Source: Trinickia violacea (GTDB lineage Bacteria > Pseudomonadota > Gammaproteobacteria > Burkholderiales > Burkholderiaceae). Taken from it: a stretch of 64,000 nucleotides of DNA. Positions 59,853-64,000 of this stretch are shown in pieces; within the stretch, counting starts at the first letter, position 1; each line of letters starts with the position of its first letter. The DNA is taken from contig NZ_CP040077.1 of assembly GCF_005280735.1 (NCBI RefSeq), positions 3,100,001 to 3,164,000 on the forward strand. Direction: 5' to 3'. Below the pieces are notes generated by a model. It did not search any database and was not told the origin of the DNA. It saw nothing but the letters and a program-made list of their open reading frames with translations. Made by a program: the position numbers and the translations under genes.

Positions 59853-59922
59853 GAACCTGTCTCCTTGTTTTTAGCTCGCCTCCTCTTTAGAAGAAGGGCG
59901 ACCCTGTCGCCGGTACGGTCGT

Positions 59923-60699
59923 TTAGCGTGCGCGCAGGCGTGACGCTGCGTCCAGGCGGATAGTGTGTGCGTTCAGATAGGCGTTTTCGATAGTGAAAGC
60001 GCAGCAGTGCGCGAACTCGCGCATGTCGCCGAGGCGTCTCGGGGCTTCGATCTGCGTCTTCAACGCAGCGATGATCTTTGCATCAAGTGTCTGCACCATC
60101 GGCGTCAGGAACAGGCCGGGCGCAATGGCGTTGACACGAATGCCGACGTCACCGAGTTCCCGCGCCGCCGGCATGTTCATGCCGAGCAGCGCCGCCTTGG
60201 AGGCGGCATAGGCGACTTGACCGATCTGCGCCTCGTAGGCGGCACCCGACGAGATGTTGATGATCACGCCGCGCTCCTCGCCGGCCTCCGGGTCGTTCTT
60301 GACCATCTGCTCGGCGCATTTCGACATGACATTGAAGACGCCGTTGACGTTGACCGCCGTCACCTGTGCGAACTTCGCCAGCGGTGTGGCCTTGCCGTCC
60401 TTGCCCAACACCTTGCACGGTGTGGGCAGCGCCGCGCAATTGATGCAGACGTGAACCGTACCGAAGCGGGCAGTCACAGCGGCCACCGCGTTCTGCACCG
60501 ATTCCTCGTTGGCGACGTCGGTTTGCACGAACATCGCGTGTTCGGCGCCGACATCCTCGACCGCCTTGGCGCCGGCCTCGGCGTTCAGATCGAAGATGGC
60601 GACGCGCGCGCCTTTTTCCTGTACCAGATAGCGCGCCGTGGCGAGACCGAGGCCCGAAGCGCCGCCGGTAATGACGATGACTTTTCCTTCAATGCGCAT
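59923..60699 (-). CDS. short-chain dehydrogenase, 3-hydroxyacyl-CoA type
   Basis: A 258-residue classical SDR: cofactor motif TGGASGLGLATARYL, NISSGAAYEA with the catalytic Ser, and YAASK with Tyr and Lys. Resemblance to 3-hydroxy-2-methylbutyryl-CoA dehydrogenase (HSD17B10-like) is visible in INCAALPTPCKVLGKDGKAT and ELGDVGIRVNAIAPGLFLTP. It would oxidise a 3-hydroxyacyl-CoA in the same pathway. Confidence 0.92.
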   Translation of the reverse strand: MRIEGKVIVITGGASGLGLATARYLVQEKGARVAIFDLNAEAGAKAVEDVGAEHAMFVQTDVANEESVQNAVAAVTARFGTVHVCINCAALPTPCKVLGKDGKATPLAKFAQVTAVNVNGVFNVMSKCAEQMVKNDPEAGEERGVIINISSGAAYEAQIGQVAYAASKAALLGMNMPAARELGDVGIRVNAIAPGLFLTPMVQTLDAKIIAALKTQIEAPRRLGDMREFAHCCAFTIENAYLNAHTIRLDAASRLRAR

Positions 60700-60825
60700 G
60701 ATGTGTCCTGTGGATATGGTTTAGAGGCTGTTGCGAAATTGCCGTGACCTCGCGGTGGCTCCTTGCCGTACTAACCGCACTGGTTTCGTCGCCATGCCTG
60801 GTCACGCTAAATTCGCCTCAGCGCC

Positions 60826-61983
60826 TTAGAACGCCGGCACGCCAGTCAAGGCGCGGCCGATAATGAGTTGCTGAATCTGGGTCGTGCCTTCCGGAATCGG
60901 TGCGATGATCGCCTCGCGCGCGAGCTTCTCGACGAGGAATTCGGTCGTGACGCCGTTACCCCCGTGGATCTGCACCGCCTCGCGGGCGATTTTCACGGCT
61001 GCTTCGCAGGCGAAATACTTGGCCATCGCCGCTTCCATCTCGGCCGGCACGCCGGCTTCGATCATCGACGCTGCGCGGTAGGTCAAAAGGCGCGCTGCGT
61101 CCACGTGAGTTGCCATTTCGGCCAACATCGCCGCGATCAACTGGTGACCCGCGATGACCTTGCCGTGCTGGCGGCGCTCCTTTGCATAACGAATCGCTTC
61201 TTCGAGCGCGCGGCGGGCGATGCCCAGTCCCTGGGCGGCGACGAATACGCGCGACCTTTCGAACAGCGAGAGCGTATTGCGCAGTCCCTCGCCTTCGTTG
61301 CCGATCATGTTGGAGGCCGGCACGCGCACATCAGTCAGGAAGATCTGTGCGGTGGACTGGCTGTTGAAGCCGATCTTATGGATGCCGCGTACTTCGTAGG
61401 GATGTTCCATGCGGTCGAGCAGAAAATGGGTCAGCCCCTTGCGCGGGTCATCGCTGGTTCGGCAGGTGCAGATCAGGAAGTCCGAGTACTCGCCATTGCT
61501 GATCCAGGTCTTTTCGCCGTTGATGATGAAATGATCGCCATCGCGACGCGCACGCGTTCTGATCTCCAACACGTTGGAGCCGACGTCCGGTTCGGAAATG
61601 CCCATCGAGACGAAACTGTCTCCGCTCAACAAGCCGGGCAGGTAGCGTTCACGCAAATGCGGGGGGGCAACCTTCTCGAGCAGCACTACGCCAAACGAGT
61701 TGATCAGCACCGGCACCGACAGGTCGGCCGAGGTGGTAGCCACCTCCTCGAACAGCATCAGCGAAGTCAGCCAATCCAGGCCCATGCCGCCGTTAGCCTC
61801 GCTCGCGATGCCCGACACCAGCCCGAATTCCGTCAGCCGGCGCATGATTTCGGCCATCTTGTTGCGCGGCACGAACTTGTCGCGGTATTGCTTGCTGAAG
61901 ATCGGATCGATCTCGGCGTCGAGGAAGCGTTTCAGTCCATCGACGGCAGCCTGCTGCTCTTCAGTGCGGAATACGTGTCCCAT
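60826..61983 (-). CDS. acyl-CoA dehydrogenase
   Basis: A 385-residue flavoprotein of the ACAD family: MGISEPDVGSNVLEIRTRA, YSDFLICTCRTSD, the helical core EEAIRYAKERRQHGKVIAGH and IHGGNGVTTEFLVEKLAREA. A conserved PEGTTQIQQL lies at the position of the usual catalytic YEGTSEIQ, with Glu kept. Oxidises an acyl-CoA to the enoyl-CoA. ATG 61983, ten bases after the thiolase stop. Confidence 0.95.
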   Translation of the reverse strand: MGHVFRTEEQQAAVDGLKRFLDAEIDPIFSKQYRDKFVPRNKMAEIMRRLTEFGLVSGIASEANGGMGLDWLTSLMLFEEVATTSADLSVPVLINSFGVVLLEKVAPPHLRERYLPGLLSGDSFVSMGISEPDVGSNVLEIRTRARRDGDHFIINGEKTWISNGEYSDFLICTCRTSDDPRKGLTHFLLDRMEHPYEVRGIHKIGFNSQSTAQIFLTDVRVPASNMIGNEGEGLRNTLSLFERSRVFVAAQGLGIARRALEEAIRYAKERRQHGKVIAGHQLIAAMLAEMATHVDAARLLTYRAASMIEAGVPAEMEAAMAKYFACEAAVKIAREAVQIHGGNGVTTEFLVEKLAREAIIAPIPEGTTQIQQLIIGRALTGVPAF

Positions 61984-61993
61984 TCTGGTCTCC

Positions 61994-63235
61994 TTATTGT
62001 TTTCCCAGAATGTTGACGCCGACCACGGCCTCTTCGATGCCGTACAGGCCGCCGCCGTTTTCCTGGATTGCGATGCGTGCGTCTCGTACCTGACGCTGTC
62101 CGGCTTCGCCGCGCAACTGCGTCACCAGTTCGTGAATCTGGCCGAGACCGGTAGCGCCGATCGGATGGCCTTTCGATTCGAGGCCGCCGGACGGGTTGAT
62201 CGGGATGCGTCCGCCGACCGTGAAGTCGCCGCGCGCGGCCGCAGGGCCGCCCTCACCGAACGCCACCAGCATCAGCGATTCGGCGTTGAGGATCTCGCCG
62301 ATCGCCGAGGCATCGTGCACTTCGGCAACGTCAACGTCCTGAGGCGCGACGCCGGCTTGTTCGTAGGCTTTCTTCGCCGCGAGGTGTGCAATGATTTTTT
62401 GCGGCTCGTCGAGACTGCGCGTCGTACCGGTCTGAATGACGCTGGCCAGCACGCGCACTGCGCGGTCGGGGGCACCCCGCAGGCGCTTCAGGCCGTCGGC
62501 GGTGCACAGGAGAGCGGCGGCGGCGCCGTCGCTAATCGGCGAGCACATGGCCGTCGTCAACGGGTAGGCGATCGGCGCCGAAGCCAGCACCTGCTCGATC
62601 GTCATGGGCTGCTGGAATTGCGCCAGTGGGTTATGCACCGAGTGCTGGTGGTTCTTGGCCGCGACCGCGGCGATCTGGTGCTGCGTGGTGCCGTATCGCT
62701 TCATATGATTGCGGCAGATGGCGGCATAGACATCCATGAACACGCTGTATGGGCGATCCGACATCGTGCCGGGCGGGGGCTCGACGCCTTCGCCTAGTGC
62801 CAGCAGCGTCTTCTTGTTTTCCTCGACAGTCGAGACGTCCCAGCCGCCATCGAACGCGGCAAACATCTTGGCCTTGTCGGCGATGTTCATTTTTTCCGCG
62901 CCGACGGCCAGCGCTACGTCGCAGGCCCCGGCCCGCAGTGCCTGCACAGCCAGGTTGAATGCCGAAGAGCCGGCGGCGCAGGCGTTTTCGACGGTGAACA
63001 CCGGAATGCCTTCGATGCCGACGCGGCGCATGGCAATCGGTCCAGGAATCGCGGTTTGCCCTTGGAACTGGCCATTGGTCAGCGTTGCATAGAATGCCGA
63101 CCCGATGTCGGCAGCCTCTGCGCCGGCGTCTTTCAAGGCCACGGTGACGGCCTCGCCGACCATGTCGTACACGCTGCGATCAAGCAGGCGTCCGAACTGC
63201 GTCATGCCGACACCGGCAACATAGATATCGTTCAT
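61994..63235 (-). CDS. thiolase (SCPx-like acetyl-CoA acyltransferase)
   Basis: A 413-residue thiolase of the sterol-carrier/lipid-transfer type. The nucleophilic Cys is Cys86 in VENACAAGSSAFN; catalytic His motifs are NPSGGLESKGHPIGATG and the C-terminal region. The second Cys of classical thiolases is not evident, as usual for this subfamily. It would cleave a 3-ketoacyl-CoA. Confidence 0.95.
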   Translation of the reverse strand: MNDIYVAGVGMTQFGRLLDRSVYDMVGEAVTVALKDAGAEAADIGSAFYATLTNGQFQGQTAIPGPIAMRRVGIEGIPVFTVENACAAGSSAFNLAVQALRAGACDVALAVGAEKMNIADKAKMFAAFDGGWDVSTVEENKKTLLALGEGVEPPPGTMSDRPYSVFMDVYAAICRNHMKRYGTTQHQIAAVAAKNHQHSVHNPLAQFQQPMTIEQVLASAPIAYPLTTAMCSPISDGAAAALLCTADGLKRLRGAPDRAVRVLASVIQTGTTRSLDEPQKIIAHLAAKKAYEQAGVAPQDVDVAEVHDASAIGEILNAESLMLVAFGEGGPAAARGDFTVGGRIPINPSGGLESKGHPIGATGLGQIHELVTQLRGEAGQRQVRDARIAIQENGGGLYGIEEAVVGVNILGKQ

Positions 63236-63286
63236 GTAATTCCTGACAGAGGAATGAGAAAAGCAGGATGAGAAAATTGGGCGGGC

Positions 63287-64000
63287 TTAACGGCCCTGGA
63301 ATCGCGGTGCGCGCTTTTCGGCGAATGCCTGCAAGCCCTCCTGCAGGTCAAAGCTGCGCAAATGGCGACGCAACATGACTTGCTCATGCAGCAAGGCGTC
63401 GTCCCGGCTCTTGTCGGCGGAGGTGCGCGCGACTTCCTTCATGCGCCGCAACACGACAGGGCTCTTTCCGGCAATCTGGCCGGCCAGCTTCATCGCTGCA
63501 TCGGCCAGTTCGCCGTCGGGATGCACTTCAGATACGAAACCGTAAGCCTTCATCTCAGCCGCCGAAAGCGTGTTGCCGGTCAACAGTAGATACATGGCGA
63601 TGTTCTGAGGAATGAGGCGCGGCAAAACGGCTGCGCCGCCGGCGCCGGGATAGACGCCAAAGTTGGCATGGGCGTCCCCGATGGCAGCGCTTTCAGCAGC
63701 GATGACGATGTCGGCGCACATGGCCATCTCCAGGCCCCCGGCCATGGTTATGCCGTTGAGTGCGGCGATCACCGGTTTGGGGAAATTGCGCAGGCGCGCA
63801 AGCGTTGCGTCGGCACGGTCGAGGAAATCTGCTTCGCCGGCCTCTGCCTTCTGACTTGCCAGCACCTCCTTCAAGTCCGCGCCGGCGCAGAACGCGGGAC
63901 CAGCGCCGGTTAAGGTCAGGACGCGAATGTCATCGTCGGCGGCGATCTGTGCCAGCCGGCGGTCCAGTTCGGCCAGCAGCGCCATATTCATCGCGTTCAT
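63287..64000 (-). CDS. enoyl-CoA hydratase/isomerase, 5' end beyond window
   Basis: At least 237 residues of a crotonase-fold protein: AFCAGADLKEVLAS (oxyanion hole), NGITMAGGLEMAMCADIVIA, FGVYPGAGGAAVLPRLI and LTGNTLSAAEMKAYGFVSEV. The usual first 20-25 residues (before RMNAMN-type) should lie to the right of 64000, so the visible ATG at 64000 is probably internal. First visible gene of the catabolic minus-strand set. Confidence 0.92.
   Translation of the reverse strand: MNAMNMALLAELDRRLAQIAADDDIRVLTLTGAGPAFCAGADLKEVLASQKAEAGEADFLDRADATLARLRNFPKPVIAALNGITMAGGLEMAMCADIVIAAESAAIGDAHANFGVYPGAGGAAVLPRLIPQNIAMYLLLTGNTLSAAEMKAYGFVSEVHPDGELADAAMKLAGQIAGKSPVVLRRMKEVARTSADKSRDDALLHEQVMLRRHLRSFDLQEGLQAFAEKRAPRFQGR

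Overview
The window is a high-GC chromosomal segment whose gene content and arrangement point to Burkholderiales, most likely Burkholderia, Paraburkholderia or Caballeronia. The clues are carA-carB, mltD-gloB-methyltransferase-rnhA-dnaQ-tRNA-Val, a general porin, DUF4148 proteins, a LysR-controlled dehydrogenase cluster and yfiRNB. The species call is inference from gene content.

Region by region. (1) 1-8,720 is conserved core: the 5' part of carB, carA with a promoter and long leader, the lytic transglycosylase mltD, gloB, a SAM methyltransferase, rnhA, dnaQ, tRNA-Val(CAC) and an aldo/keto reductase. (2) 8,886-10,642 is a YqjI/YqjH-like metal-responsive PadR regulator with a ferric-siderophore reductase gene that carries a frameshift, followed by an MFS transporter gene cut off after about 22 codons. 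The cut marks the left edge of a scrambled accessory region. (3) About 10,610-22,740 is an accessory mosaic: a TetR-type operator promoter, a 78-residue protein with a paralogue 44 kb away, a TetR regulator, a GMC oxidoreductase relic, an OmlA-like lipoprotein, an orphan DUF4926-CPCC protein, a second RpoD-type sigma factor, a cold-shock protein, an integrase relic fused onto a truncated AlbA_2 (schlafen-like) gene coupled to a membrane protein, a 13-6-13 inverted repeat, and a truncated Tlde1-like (DUF2778) effector gene followed by four small genes of immunity-gene style. (4) 22,978-30,252 holds a large ACP-acyl-AMP ligase-acyltransferase protein, an alpha/beta hydrolase, a YyaL-type thioredoxin-fold protein and a DUF445 membrane protein. 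(5) 30,386-36,877 is a complete tightly packed SUF iron-sulfur operon (Rrf2 regulator, sufB, C, D, S, U, sufT-like, Rieske ferredoxin). (6) 37,679-44,384 has small zinc-ribbon, pterin dehydratase, DUF326 copper-binding, second alpha/beta hydrolase, CapA and DUF4148 genes. (7) 44,456-47,283 has a 148-bp element with perfect 20-bp inverted ends and a yfiRNB cyclic-di-GMP operon. (8) 48,064-55,730 has a 2OG-Fe(II) oxygenase, an ArsR/SRPBCC-YCII pair with a palindromic operator, and a LysR regulator divergent from an aldehyde dehydrogenase/NADP-reductase/SnoaL cluster containing one frameshifted gene. (9) 55,979-64,000, minus strand, is a catabolic gene set: enoyl-CoA hydratase, thiolase, acyl-CoA dehydrogenase, SDR and acyl-CoA ligase, then a BON protein, a membrane protein and a porin, consistent with uptake and beta-oxidation-like breakdown of a carboxylic acid whose identity is not evident.

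The most unusual parts are the mosaic at 10.6-22.7 kb (broken effector with small downstream genes, coupled membrane/AlbA_2 pair with an inverted repeat upstream, extra sigma-70), the duplicated 78-residue family, and several genes broken by one- or two-base indels (9,687, 42,746, 53,267). Those indels are either real pseudogenes or assembly errors. I found no CRISPR array, no rRNA and no complete transposase gene.
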